64,000 bases of DNA from Coniochaeta sp. PMI_546 (lineage: Eukaryota > Ascomycota > Sordariomycetes > Coniochaetales > Coniochaetaceae): NCBI GenBank assembly GCA_021432605.1, contig MU271145.1:2232001-2296000 (forward strand), written 5' to 3'. The position numbers and the translations under genes were made by a program. The notes beneath the pieces are model-generated. The model was not told where the DNA came from. It was given only the letters and a program-made list of their open reading frames with translations, and did not search any database. This document shows positions 44,838-55,543 of this stretch, piece after piece. Position 1 is the stretch's first letter, and every line of letters starts with the position of its first letter.

Positions 44838-46746
44838 GGTTCCTGTCGAGCTCTCGAGTCGGTGCCTCGATTAGAAAACAAGAAGCGCAAAGACAAGCAA
44901 GGGCAGGCAGGAAAGCCAGAAAACGAGATTCGATCTGCACGGAAGAGCCCTGGTCCTACCTTATATACCTTACCTAGCTCCGTACGCAGCAGTGTTCCGG
45001 TAGGACTGCAGTGATCGCCGCTTCCTACCTGCTATAAACTGCATAGTGTCTATGGATTTCGCCCCAGGGCCGTGGATCGTGGTGTTGCATTGGACACGGA
45101 AGCTGCAGTCAATATCACCGCTTTGCAAATCCGGAGCCCCCCCATGTGTCAGGGACCGCACAACAGGAACCGATACCCGATCCCGATCGATTGGCCAGCT
45201 TTTTGATTATTGACTGAATGGCAGTATGTTCCCCTCATCGAATGAAACCCCGGAACGTGGTTGAAATGCTTCGGTGAGGAGACCTGAATTGGGTTGCAGA
45301 CGGGCTGGACACAGCCGATGTCCGCCAAGAAGGCGAGATAAGAGCCAACGGCTACGAGTCTTGGCTCCACGTGCCGGAAAGCTTGGGAAGGTGCGATTAG
45401 AGGACATCTTACCGCATTCAGCAGGTCCCCAGCCACAGCTCGCCTCGCCGGGGTGCAGGTACAATAAGGTCGCACTGAATTGATGCTGCACGTGGAGCGT
45501 CAAATAGTTGTCTGCTTTGATAGCAGTGGCGCTAATTACAACTAACCTGGAAGTTTATCGCGTCTCGTTCTGGATGTCGACGCGTGAGAGCTGCCTTCAC
45601 TTTGATTGGCAGTCCGGCATACTGAGCGATGGATTCTCTCTCACTAGTTCGGGCGCAAGACGAGGTTGCTGCGCTGCTGGCCTCATTCTGCAGGATTGGT
45701 CGCTGGACTTGGCTTTTGCCCCGAAATATGACGACAGTCGTCGGGCGGTCAATATAGGGAAGTAGCACTAAATTGGAGTAGGTTGTCTGACCTCTCTGTT
45801 CCCAGACCCAGCTCTAGACACCTTAGTAGCAACTAGTAAGACGTAGCAATCTAGTTGATCTATCTCTTGAGAGAGAGAGTAGGAAACAAACTCCGTACTG
45901 CGCAGAGCCAAAAGCCGGAGGTTGGCAGCATACAATTGTCTTCTTAGGCAGAGAGCGTCGGCTAGGGCGCTCGCCATCTCCATGCCAATCATCACCTTCA
46001 CAGTCACCCCCCCAATGCATCTCTCCGATAGCAGTACAGCATGTGTTTGGAGAAGATGAAAAGACTGTCTGTATGCAAGCGTTGAGATGCAGAGTTGAGA
46101 CGCGCCGCGCCGCGCCCGCACCCCCGTCCACATTATTGTAGTCCCGGCGATCCCTGCCAATCAGCTTCCAGAGGGTACTTACATACACAGGAAGGCACCT
46201 ACCTACCTCAGGTACCTTACACGGAGACATTCCAAGGTGCTCAGGGTGTTGAAGTTGGTACAAGTTGGGAAAGCGACGCGAAGCCCTTGAACTACTGTCA
46301 CTGATTGTGGCAGCTGTATCATTTCTTGGTACTCAGGTAAGAAGCAATGGTACGCCCATATAGACTTGATGACTATGGCTAGTACAGCTGAAAGTCATAT
46401 CTCACAACGCCCTACAAGCACTGTGTACCAGGCAGGCTACTCTTGCTCTAGGCGAGAGCAATAGGAATCTCATTGGCGCAGATCTCTGGCAAGCAGGCGT
46501 TCCCTCGCAGAAAGGTCATCGAAAGAAGCTAGCCCAGGACTTCCGTGGGTGCCGGAGACATTCGGCGAGGTTTGGGATACAAGAAATCCTTACACGGCAC
46601 TTTTGGAATCCATGTAGCCTTGCAACTTTCAAGTAGCGTCTCACGAGAAGAAAGAGTCCACGTTCCCAAGACACACTACCAGACGGCAGCCTCAAACCGC
46701 CTCCTTCACCTCGGTACTGGATTGCTACCACGCCACCGTAACCAAC
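44838..46746. other. Long 5' region of the phosphoesterase gene / 3' flank of the GH30 gene
   Basis: About 1.9 kb. It includes TACCTTAC/ACCTACC stretches at 44955-44977 and 46195-46220, a short GA run near 45871 and a CGCGCC repeat near 46099. Short frames on both strands carry no recognisable features. Confidence 0.45.
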
Positions 46747-48225
46747 TCAAGAACCAGCAGCTGCAGCAATAGAAGCAGGCGTGATCAAGAACGTCGTGAT
46801 CGACCTCCCCGCCACCGAGCCAGAAACAGTCCCGTCCGTCCCAACCGTAGCAGTAGTCTTCTCGCAGTTGTGCGTCCCGTCCGACACCCAAGCACCGGCA
46901 CTGGCAGGCGTCACTCCGCCCGAGACCTTGATACTAACACTCGACGCCGACGACCCCGTACTGATAGTCACGACGGCAATCGTCCCGTCAACATTCTTAA
47001 ACGCCGCCGTCTTAACCCCCGACCCTCCCGAACTGCCGACCCTGACCGCGCCAGGCCGCACATACCGGCTCCAGTTCGCCAGCGCCCACAGCCGTCTCGA
47101 CACCTCGATCGTATTGGTGCTATTATCCACCTTGATCAGCTTCTCGTTGGTATTCGGATTCGGCCACTGCACACCCTCCCAATAGACATATCCGCTGATC
47201 CCATTATTCACCAGCGCCCCGTAGACATTATTCGCCCACGTCAGACCCTCGCCGGCACCGCCATTGCTGTACCACGCCGTCGTCCACCCGCCGTTCAGGT
47301 CGCACTGCTCGCTCAACCACACCGGCACCTTGGTGTTCATCGTCCCCGACGGCCCGCCCGTGTACGTATGGCTCGTCACAGCCTTGAGCATGCCCTCCGC
47401 GCCCGCGGACTTGATCGCGTTGGTCATGGTAACCTGGTTCCCCCACCCTTCGCTATCGCAGCACGCAATGCCCACCTGGTCGGTCAAATTATTGCTCTGC
47501 AGCGTCGCATACAGCACCTTGATGAAATCCGCCGCCTGGTTCCCGTTGGAGCTCATCGAGGCATAGCTAGCCGCGAACTCGGGCTCGTTCAGGAACCCCA
47601 GGTGCGTGACATTCACCCCCGCCGCGGCGTAGAACCTGACGTAGGCGACGAGGTAGTCGGCATAGGCCTGGCGCCAGTCGCCGGACGAGCAGGTCGCCCC
47701 CGTCACGCCGCAGATGGACCCGCCGTTGGTGTCCCTGCCGTTGGTCTTCATGTACCCCGGCGCGCTCCACGCGTCGGCGTAGAAGGTCCGCACGCCGTAG
47801 GTGCCGGCCGCCTCCTGGGCGACCCACAGCTGGCCCGAGTCCTTGCCGTCCCACTGGTACTGGGGCGTGGCCTTGGGCCCGCCCGGGTTCTTGGGCGCGA
47901 AGGTGTTCATGTGGTCCGAGGACGAGTCCGGGCTGGACCCGATCCCCGTGCGGATGATGGTGAAGCCCGCTCCCGTCGTGGTGTTGAAGAGCAGGTCCAG
48001 CAGCTGGCGCTGCTTGGTCTTGTCCGACATGTTGGTGATGAGGTTGGCGCGCTGGAAGGCGGTGCTGAAGCCGAAGCCGTCGATGGTCTGGTAGGTCTTT
48101 GTCAGGTCGACGGTGATGGTGCTGCTGGACTGGCGGGGGTCTAGGTCCGGGGCCGGTAACGGTGCCGGGCCCGCGGCGGCGCCCCAGGCGAGGACGGCCG
48201 CTAGGAGAGTGGAGGGGAGACGCAT
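46747..48225 (-). CDS. Secreted glycoside hydrolase family 30 (xylanase/galactanase type)
   Basis: Intronless, 492 residues, start ATG at 48225. A signal peptide (MRLPSTLLAAVLAWGAAAG) is followed by a short pro-region ending DPRQ. The (beta/alpha)8 barrel begins YQTIDGFGFSTAFQRANLI. Further GH30 landmarks are TGAGFTIIRTGIGSSPDS, TFYADAWSAPGYMKTNG, GFLNEPEF (acid/base Glu about 212) and VPVWLSEQCD (nucleophile Glu about 305). The C-terminal beta-sandwich includes RLWALANWSRYVRPGAVRV. The segments resemble fungal GH30 endo-beta-xylanases (subfamily 7) more than glucocerebrosidases, but a beta-1,6-galactanase cannot be ruled out without alignment. It acts outside the cell on plant or fungal wall polysaccharide. 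GC-rich codon use. A Zn2Cys6 regulator lies upstream on the same strand. Confidence 0.92.
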   Translation of the reverse strand: MRLPSTLLAAVLAWGAAAGPAPLPAPDLDPRQSSSTITVDLTKTYQTIDGFGFSTAFQRANLITNMSDKTKQRQLLDLLFNTTTGAGFTIIRTGIGSSPDSSSDHMNTFAPKNPGGPKATPQYQWDGKDSGQLWVAQEAAGTYGVRTFYADAWSAPGYMKTNGRDTNGGSICGVTGATCSSGDWRQAYADYLVAYVRFYAAAGVNVTHLGFLNEPEFAASYASMSSNGNQAADFIKVLYATLQSNNLTDQVGIACCDSEGWGNQVTMTNAIKSAGAEGMLKAVTSHTYTGGPSGTMNTKVPVWLSEQCDLNGGWTTAWYSNGGAGEGLTWANNVYGALVNNGISGYVYWEGVQWPNPNTNEKLIKVDNSTNTIEVSRRLWALANWSRYVRPGAVRVGSSGGSGVKTAAFKNVDGTIAVVTISTGSSASSVSIKVSGGVTPASAGAWVSDGTHNCEKTTATVGTDGTVSGSVAGRSITTFLITPASIAAAAGS

Positions 48226-49125
48226 GGCGGGCAGCGGCAGAGGCTTACTGCAGGTTACCTCCTGTTCCGTCTGTTCGGCGTGGCTTTGCTGTTGTCTTCT
48301 GCCGCTCTTATTATATCTTTTGCACCGCGTCTCCGCATTCTATACCTCACCAAAACATGTTCGAGTGGAGGTGCTTCTATATTGCCTGTATGGGAAGCAT
48401 ATTAATTCTACAAGGACCCCAACCCGCAAGGTCGAATCCAGAGGTGAGAGAGACGCTGCCCTCTGGTTCTACCCCATGATTCCAAGATTTTGTGTTTGCA
48501 CATAATGGTACATATTTGTCGGTCCCTATAAGCTTCCGTATGGTGTGTAATCTGCCGGCTGTTGTTTGGTGTATTCGCACATCAACCGCAGCTTCAGGAG
48601 CTAAGAAGTATGCGCGAAGCTAAACCACTCCAGCTCTCCTGATATACCGTCGCCAAGCCCGCAAGCGTGTGGGGTAAGTAGAGTATCGTTTGTCCAGGAA
48701 AGCATAGACCGAACTCGACGAGGCACGGATAAATAAATTGTATATAACCCAAAGGTCGGATGGTAGTGGCTTCCTGTTCTCCGGCGGGAATTTAGCCATA
48801 ACCACCAAGGCACAACCTAGGCATTAGGATTAGGTCAACTTGGACCTGAGACGGTTCAAGGCAACTTAAGAAATGTCCGAGATTGAGTCTGTGTAGCATT
48901 GCCGGGATCGAATTCTCCGAGGAAGCACATGGCCCTCCTCAAGACAGGTCAGTTGTGGATGTGCAATTCTGCCGGAGCTGACATATCCAGGTTCTTGGAA
49001 GGGACCTCGGCTTGCCAGTGCCGATTGGTCGCGAGTCTGGTGAGAATACAAGGCCGATGAACATCGAAATCTCCGCCGGCTCCTTTGTGGCAGCTCGGGG
49101 CCACCGTGTGAGCGCGTGGTCTGGT
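48226..49125. other. GH30 promoter region
   Basis: About 900 bp between the GH30 start and the stop of the Zn2Cys6 gene; the presumed GH30 promoter. No gene is supported. Confidence 0.5.
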
Positions 49126-51212
49126 TCAGAAAACAAACCCCTGAAAGGGAATAGGGTCAAACGACTCCCAGTCGGCGGCAGCTCCCATCAGGCTCTGCCA
49201 GAGGCTTCCTTCCAGATCCTCCATAATCCCCTGCGTGGCATCCGTCACAGTCATCGCCCCCGTCGTGGCAGCCTTGGCTAGGTTATCGTTGAACCTGATG
49301 TCAAACTGGCCGCAGAGCATGTCCCTCAAGATCTTGAGCTTCTCCGCCAGCTTTCTGAAGGGGTCTTCCGGAAGCGCGGCAGTCTCCCCTCCTGCCACTG
49401 CCCGAGCAGCCGCCGTCCTGTTCCGTCGATCGGCCATCTGCTGCATATCTTGGATCTGCCTGTCGACTAGATCATCGAACTTCAGCTCCTCTCTCACGAT
49501 CCTCAGGTCCCACCCAGGGTAATCTAGCGTGACCAGCTTCAAGACCATGAGGGAGGCGTAGATGAAGTCGAAGGAGCACATGCATACGAACCGCGGCTGG
49601 TCACTGAGCGGAACGGCGAATTTGTTCTTGAAGAAGGCCTGCGCAGCCTTGACACAAGCCCAGAGGAACTCAAGCCTATCTGTCACCGCCAGCCCAGTGT
49701 TCTCCTGCAGACCGATCTCGTACAGTAACATCTCGGCTACGTATTTGTGACCGACTAATGAGGGGTTAGCCCTTATGTGTGGTGGGACCGAGTCTCTAAA
49801 GGTCGCGATTTGTTGCTGGAACGACTTGATGATGAGGCTCATTGGTAGATCGGACGTTTGATGAAGCGTTTCGTTGGTACGGAAGCTGAGGGTCAGTGAG
49901 ATGGATTGGGCCAGTTGCTGGGCGCGGACGAGCCAGACTAGGGCCTCATCAGTCGGGTATTCCATTCGAGTCTCAAGGATGCGGCAGCAGGCTTCTAGGT
50001 GGGACGTATTCATGAGCGCGTCTGGTTTCTTGTTCGTTGTGAAGACGCTGTAAAGGGCTTGTAAGTAGTCTGTGCATCTTAAGCTCACAGGATGGGGAAC
50101 ATCCTCACACAGTAACCAAGTAATACGTCCCAGCAAAAGCACGCATCTCCTCAAGAGATTGTGACGAATGGTCTCTCTCCTTCAACAAGCCAGGACCCTT
50201 TTCGTTCAAGCCCAAACTCATGCATATCGATCTCGCCAGATACAGCAAGTTCGTCATCTGGAAGCTGTTGAGGTTGTAGTGAAACCATGATATTAAGATC
50301 TGTAGCGCTTGCAGCAGATCTAGGCTCTTCTGGGGCTTGGTATAGGCAGCCTGACTGATGTCTTTCAGCAGCTGGTTGCCCAACGCTATCTGCCGCGGTC
50401 CATCCAGGCGACATGCCTCCATCATGATTGCCTTCCAGAGAAAGGGACGCTGCTGCCGGACTTGGTCGGAGCCCGGTCCCGGAGGAATGACGACGAAAGG
50501 ATAGAGATGCTCAATATTTCTGTACCCAGCTAATAGGACATCGGCGTCCTCCCCAGTAGGCCACAGGGATTTGTCATCTTCATCCGGAACGCGCACCGTA
50601 CTCGCGCGAGGTGTGACTTCGGTAAGGGGTGTGGAAACCGAAGAGCCGAATATGGTGTTTGTGATATTCCAGGAGTTTGTCCGTTGTCGCACGTCGTCAC
50701 AGGCGAGACGAGACGGGGTGAGAACCGGAACTATCGGAGCTTGCCTGTCCTCGGCCGGAAGAATGGGCGGAAAGAGGTGCTGAAACCTGGGTTGACATTC
50801 GTGCCTGAAATGGTCCAGGCTTGGAGAAGGGGGAACTGGACCATCGGTGATGACTACCGACTCGGCAGACCCAGGCGGAGTGGGCACCTGCTGCTGCTTC
50901 TGGGCGGTCTCTATGCGTGATGTGAGGTCCTCTAACCTCCGCTCAAGCTCCGCCACGCGCGTGGTCTTGGGCTCCTTCCGCCTCCGGGGAGGGGCCGGTG
51001 TCTGTGATGGACATTGCTTGTTTAAGCGATGGCAGCTGCGGAGTTGTTAGTAAATCTGGACACGGACAACACCGGCGGCTGCGGAGGTTAACCGAACTCC
51101 TTTCTTACCGTTCGCACTTATTAGGATCCGGCCCCGGGATGCATCTCGCCTTAGCCTTGGCACAAGTTGAACAAGCTCTCGGTCCCTTGCTCCTCTGCTG
51201 CAATAGCTCCAT
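49126..51212 (-). CDS. Zn2Cys6 (Gal4-type) fungal transcription factor
   Basis: Nuclear DNA-binding regulator. Three exons (51212-51109, 51035-50109, 50047-49126) with introns of 73 and 61 bp give 650 residues. The zinc cluster is split by intron 1; the join gives CSTCAKAKARC, then CERCHRLNKQC, with all six cysteines in the normal spacing. A basic linker (APPRRRKEPKTTR) and a coiled-coil dimerisation stretch (VAELERRLEDLTSRIETAQK) follow. The middle region carries fungal_trans-like motifs (EHLYPFVVIPPG, RPFLWKAIMMEACR, LSLGLNEKG, the last-but-one region MRAFAGTYYLVTV). The start (MELLQQRSKGPRACSTC) is the first ATG in the exon. Targets unknown; its position upstream of the GH30 gene suggests, without proof, control of polysaccharide breakdown. 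Confidence 0.9.
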
Positions 51213-52314
51213 GCTTTCTCCGCTTGAGCTGTTATCAATTGAACAGACTTCGTGGCAGCTTCAAAGACAAGACATGAGATAGGATCAAGTTAAGAGATGA
51301 CAGGGAAAAGAACGAGAAGGCAGAGACAAACGACGCGCAAGCCTGAGGAGCGCCATGCCGTTGAGCCCGCGCCTGGTCAAGAGGACGTACTACACTTACA
51401 CAGTCTCAACAGTCCCAGAACGGAAATCATGGTGCAGATTCAATTGCCCTCCGGCGGAGACGGGTAACAAGATCCCTCCGACGCTCCGCTTGGGCTTTAC
51501 AACTTATGGCAGGATATTTCTGTTAGCGCGGTACAAGGGCCGTCTTTTGGTGCTGCCTTCGGTGTTGTCTCGGGTGTCACTGTAAGGGATGCCCATACAT
51601 CGAGATTCATGGGCAGATGGTCGATTAAAAGCATAATAGTACGTGTGTATGTTCGTCGGTGGTTTATTTGGGCGTATTCTCAGATTTTGGTCACAGGAGG
51701 TCTCTGTCTCAACAGACTCATGAGAAGTAAACATCTAACATCAGCAATCCATAAGCCCAGGTATAATCTAGCGCTGCTAATTGGCCATATGCCTGCCCCA
51801 TATGAGCGGGAGGAATTTGCGCCGTGCCCACTTTCAGTTCATTGATCGTGGTTCGTGTCGTGTTTCGAGGTTTGAGAAAGAGGTAAGAGCTGCTTCAATG
51901 AGATTCGCTATTCGCTCGAAAATATGTTCGCTTGTTAATCGTAGGCATGACGGCCATGTTATAGTGTAATTCACCTTCAAAACGGTCGTACATATCACAG
52001 GAAGTGGTGTTATTAAACAGTTGACAGGCAAATAGATCGCTCAAAAGCGATGCCGTATCTTATTTGGTTTTGATATACTAAAATCCTATATGTCGAGATG
52101 TCAGACCTAGGCCGGCATCTGCACAGGCAGTCACGAAGCGAAGAGGTACAAGGCCAGTCAAGGACAACGGACGGCTCATGCCTGAATTTCCTGTCTCTCA
52201 ACTCCATCGCTGCTCGCTCGAATGAACGTAATGTAGACCCTGGTCCGATGAGCTCCCCTGAATGATTCTTGGCAGACGATGGGTCTACGAGATTGTCCCA
52301 GTCGGCACATAAAA
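51213..52314. other. Promoter region of the Zn2Cys6 gene
   Basis: About 1.1 kb between the Zn2Cys6 start and the 3' end of the aminolevulinate synthase gene. It is AT-richer near 51600-52100. No gene is supported. Confidence 0.5.
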
Positions 52315-54250
52315 TCAAGCAGCAGCGCTCACGGTGGAGCTGATACCTTTGATCTCACGTTCCAGGAGTCTTTCGGTGAGTCCGACGGGCTTGTTGGGGC
52401 TCGCGGCCAGGATCTCTCGTGCCGCCTGCGCAATACCAAGATGCTCGTCAGTCCACAGAGGCTTCTCGACAACGGGCGTGGACTCGCCAACGCCGATGAA
52501 GCCACCTTTGGCTGCCCAGTCGCTGGTGCGATTGATGCCAAGCTCGGACCAGATCGAATCGATAGCATCGACAAGCTGGTCCCTGTACTCCTTGGTATGG
52601 CCGGGTGTCGGTGTTATGCGCAGTCTTTCCTGGCCGACCGGTACCGTGGGATAGTTGATGCTCTGCACGTAAATGCCGTGGTCCTGCAACAACATGTCAC
52701 TCGCCCGTTTCGCAAGCTCCGCGTTTCCAACCAGGATCGGGACAATGTGACTCGGGTTGGGGATGACAGGAATGTCTCTCTCATCCAGCGCCTCCTTGAC
52801 AGCACGAGTATGAAGCTGCTGCAGGCGGCGATCGCCGTTGTATTCCATCTGGTATTCAATCGCTGCCCTTGCGCCGGCCATGACAGCTGGCGGAAGAGTC
52901 GTGGTGAAGATGAATCCCGGTGCGAGCGACCGCACAGTGTCGACTAGCTTGGCGCTGCCGGCGATATAACCGCCGACGCAGCCATAAGCCTTGCCCAGTG
53001 TTCCCGTGATGATGTCGCAACGATCCATGATAGTACCCTTGGGACGGCCTTGGGCATGTGCTTCGAAGTCGAGGTGCTCAGCAACGCCAGCGCCGTGTGG
53101 CCCGTACATGCCGACGGCATGAACTTCATCGTTAAAGGTGATAGCCCCGTACTTGTCAGCAAGATCGCAGATAGCCTCGATCGGACCAACCGAACCGCAC
53201 ATGCTGTAGACAGACTCAAACGCGATAATCTTCGGGACATGCAGAGGTAAGGACGCCAGCTTGGCCTCCAGGTCCGCCACATCATTGTGTTTGAAGATGA
53301 TTTTGCGTGCGCCGGAATGACGGATGCCCTGGATCATGGACGCATGATTCAGACTGTCCGACAAAATCACACAATCCGGCAGTTTGCTGCCTAGTGTAGC
53401 AAGGGTCGCGTCGTTCGCAACATAGCAGGAGCTGAAGACAAGCGCCGCCTCCTTGGCATGCAGCTTCGCAATGGTGTTTTCCAATTCCACAGCATGCCTA
53501 TTATGGCCAGAAATGTTACGCGTGCCACCAGCACCAGCCCCGTACTCGTCCAGGGTCTCATGCATGGTCTGCAAGACTCGAGGGTTGCGACCCATGCCTA
53601 GGTAATCATTGGCGCACCAAACCGTGACGCGGTCTTCCTTGCTCGCCATATGCGCACGCGGGAACTCCTTGGCAAGACGATTGATATTGTTGAAGTAGCG
53701 GTACGACTTGTCCTTGTGCTTCTTGTCGAGCTCCGCGTTGTAGAAGCCCTCGTAGTTGAACTTAGCTTCAGACTGAACTCCGGCAGCCAATGACGTCTTA
53801 GAACCGCTAACATGATGGTTCGATGCAGCGTTGGGAGGCAAGGGAGCTATGTACAGTCAGCAATTGAGGTTCATATCGAGGGAAGGATGAGGGTCACAAA
53901 CCCTTGTCTCCGGCAACGAAGAGCGACTGGCCCTCGACAGGCCGCGCCTGCGGGGTACGGCTGGTGTGCAGCTTCGCCTTGCCTGGCTTGTCATGACCGG
54001 CAAAGGTCGACAGCCCAGCAACGCGGTGGGCGCCAGTGACGCCGGCGCGGCTGAAGCGAGCAGACTGGACCGCCATCGCCTTGCCCATCACGGGGCAGCG
54101 GTTGGCCAAGACCTGGAGCTTGGAGATGGTACCGCCGCAGGGAGACGACTGAGTTCGGGTGACGGCGGTCGACATGGCGCGCAGGCTGGCGGCCGAGGCC
54201 TTCTTCATGAAGGGGCACATAGCCTTCGACTGGCGGAGCACGGAATCCAT
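52315..54250 (-). CDS. hem1: 5-aminolevulinate synthase, mitochondrial
   Basis: First enzyme of heme synthesis: glycine plus succinyl-CoA to 5-aminolevulinate, PLP-dependent, in the mitochondrial matrix. Two exons (54250-53902 and 53846-52315) with a 55-bp intron give 626 residues. The presequence ([20 protein letters not shown]) is basic and contains two Cys-Pro heme-regulatory motifs, [10 protein letters not shown] and NRCPVMGKA. The catalytic core shows [52 protein letters not shown], the PLP-binding [15 protein letters not shown] and [13 protein letters not shown] with the Schiff-base Lys about 402. The C-terminal part has [20 protein letters not shown]. The CP motifs suggest import or stability is held down by heme, as in animal ALAS; that is inference. 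Neighbours are unrelated. Confidence 0.97.
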
Positions 54251-55543
54251 GGTGACGATTTTGCTCAGGATTGGGAGTGTGCTCTCGAAGAAGGTCACGC
54301 ACAAATCGAGGGGGGCAAACTTTGCCAGACGAACGGCAGAAGTGAATTTAGAGGTCAGACCAGGGGTTCAAAGCGTAAATCGAGAGATGAGAACGAAATG
54401 GCAGAGGAGAGGGTTGAAAGGCGCCAGAAAAGGAGTTGAAGCCAACCTTGACAACAGCGGAAGAGGGAGGCAATTGGCTTTCCTAAGAGGGTAGAAAGTA
54501 TAGGAAGATCGGGTGGACGACTCATTGCATTTTCTGTGCCGGACTTTCGGTATGTGGCTCCTCGTTTCTGTCCCAACTTTTGCCCCACCCCGCCTTGACC
54601 CTTGAACACTTGACGTGAGATGCAGAGAGTTCCTGGGGCAATTACCTTGATCGTGATTCGTCCAAAATTATATGGAAGCTGCGATCCCGGGAGGTCCCAC
54701 CTTTGTTGGCTGGGTACCTATTGTGGTATGCAGGGTACGACACCGGCTCTAGACTCTTTCCCTCGGACCACCCGCCAGGTAGTGTCTACCGAGATATGTC
54801 CGCCCTCTTCTCTGGCATTCCATGTAGACGTGACTTACTGTGAAGAACCTCAGTAGTAGCTCTGGGATGGGCTGACTACGATGTCGCATACCCGAAGCAC
54901 AAATTCATCTATCTAGTGTATACGCTCTCTGCGGATCGGTTTTGTTTTTAGGGACAGATGTTCACATCAGACACACGCTCCCGGAAATCCACGCTCCGTC
55001 TTGAGCTGAATATTATATTCATTTTCCGTAGGTATCGAAGTCTAGCGTGCGGTCTGTGTTGCACAGGAGAGCATCCTCCACATCAGACTTTTGTGGCTTG
55101 TTGGAAGGCCTCCGATGCCTTTTCTATCCATCCAGAAACCCGACCGGATCTTTCCCAGCGAAAGGCTACCAGTCTGCGATTATTCATCCCAACCGGGTCC
55201 ATCGAGACTATACCCTCTGTATAGTCTCGTACCCAGATACCGTAATGCCCATCCTTGCAGCTTTGCCCACTCCCGCAGACACCCGTCATAGACATCATTG
55301 GTGGCATATGCGTGTCATGATGTGACTCGGGATCACACTGGAAACCACCGCAAGAAGTCATTTGCAAGTAGGAAATCGATCCAGGGGTATCTAACGAGCC
55401 AGTTGACGCCAAAACCAATGCGGGAAGACAGATTCAGCCACCGTGTTCCCATTAGAAAATTGAAGAGAAAGAAAAGAAAAAGAGAGAAAATAAGAAACCC
55501 AAAGGCGAACCGAACCGGTCTGAGGGAAAATATGTACGCTCAA
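54251..55543. other. Intergenic region between ALAS promoter and SNF2 gene 3' end
   Basis: About 1.3 kb with the ALAS promoter. It contains a perfect 11-bp inverted repeat at 55203-55229 and, overlapping it on the minus strand, a 92-codon frame from an ATG at 55361 to 55083 (begins MTSCGGFQCDPESHHDTHMP) of unknown meaning. I do not call it a gene. Confidence 0.4.
55203..55229. repeat. Perfect 11-bp inverted repeat, 5-nt loop
   Basis: Arms CGAGACTATAC (55203-55213) and GTATAGTCTCG (55219-55229) are exact complements around CCTCT. It could form a hairpin or bind a dimeric protein; it lies in the spacer downstream of the SNF2 gene. Confidence 0.9.

Noticed and set aside
46870-48144. 424-codon plus-strand frame
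   Set aside because: It is antisense to the GH30 gene, Arg/His/Pro-rich, and owes its length to the GC-rich third codon positions of the real gene.
53598-53813. Ser/Thr/Arg-rich frame within the ALAS gene
   Set aside because: Shadow frame of the ALAS coding sequence.
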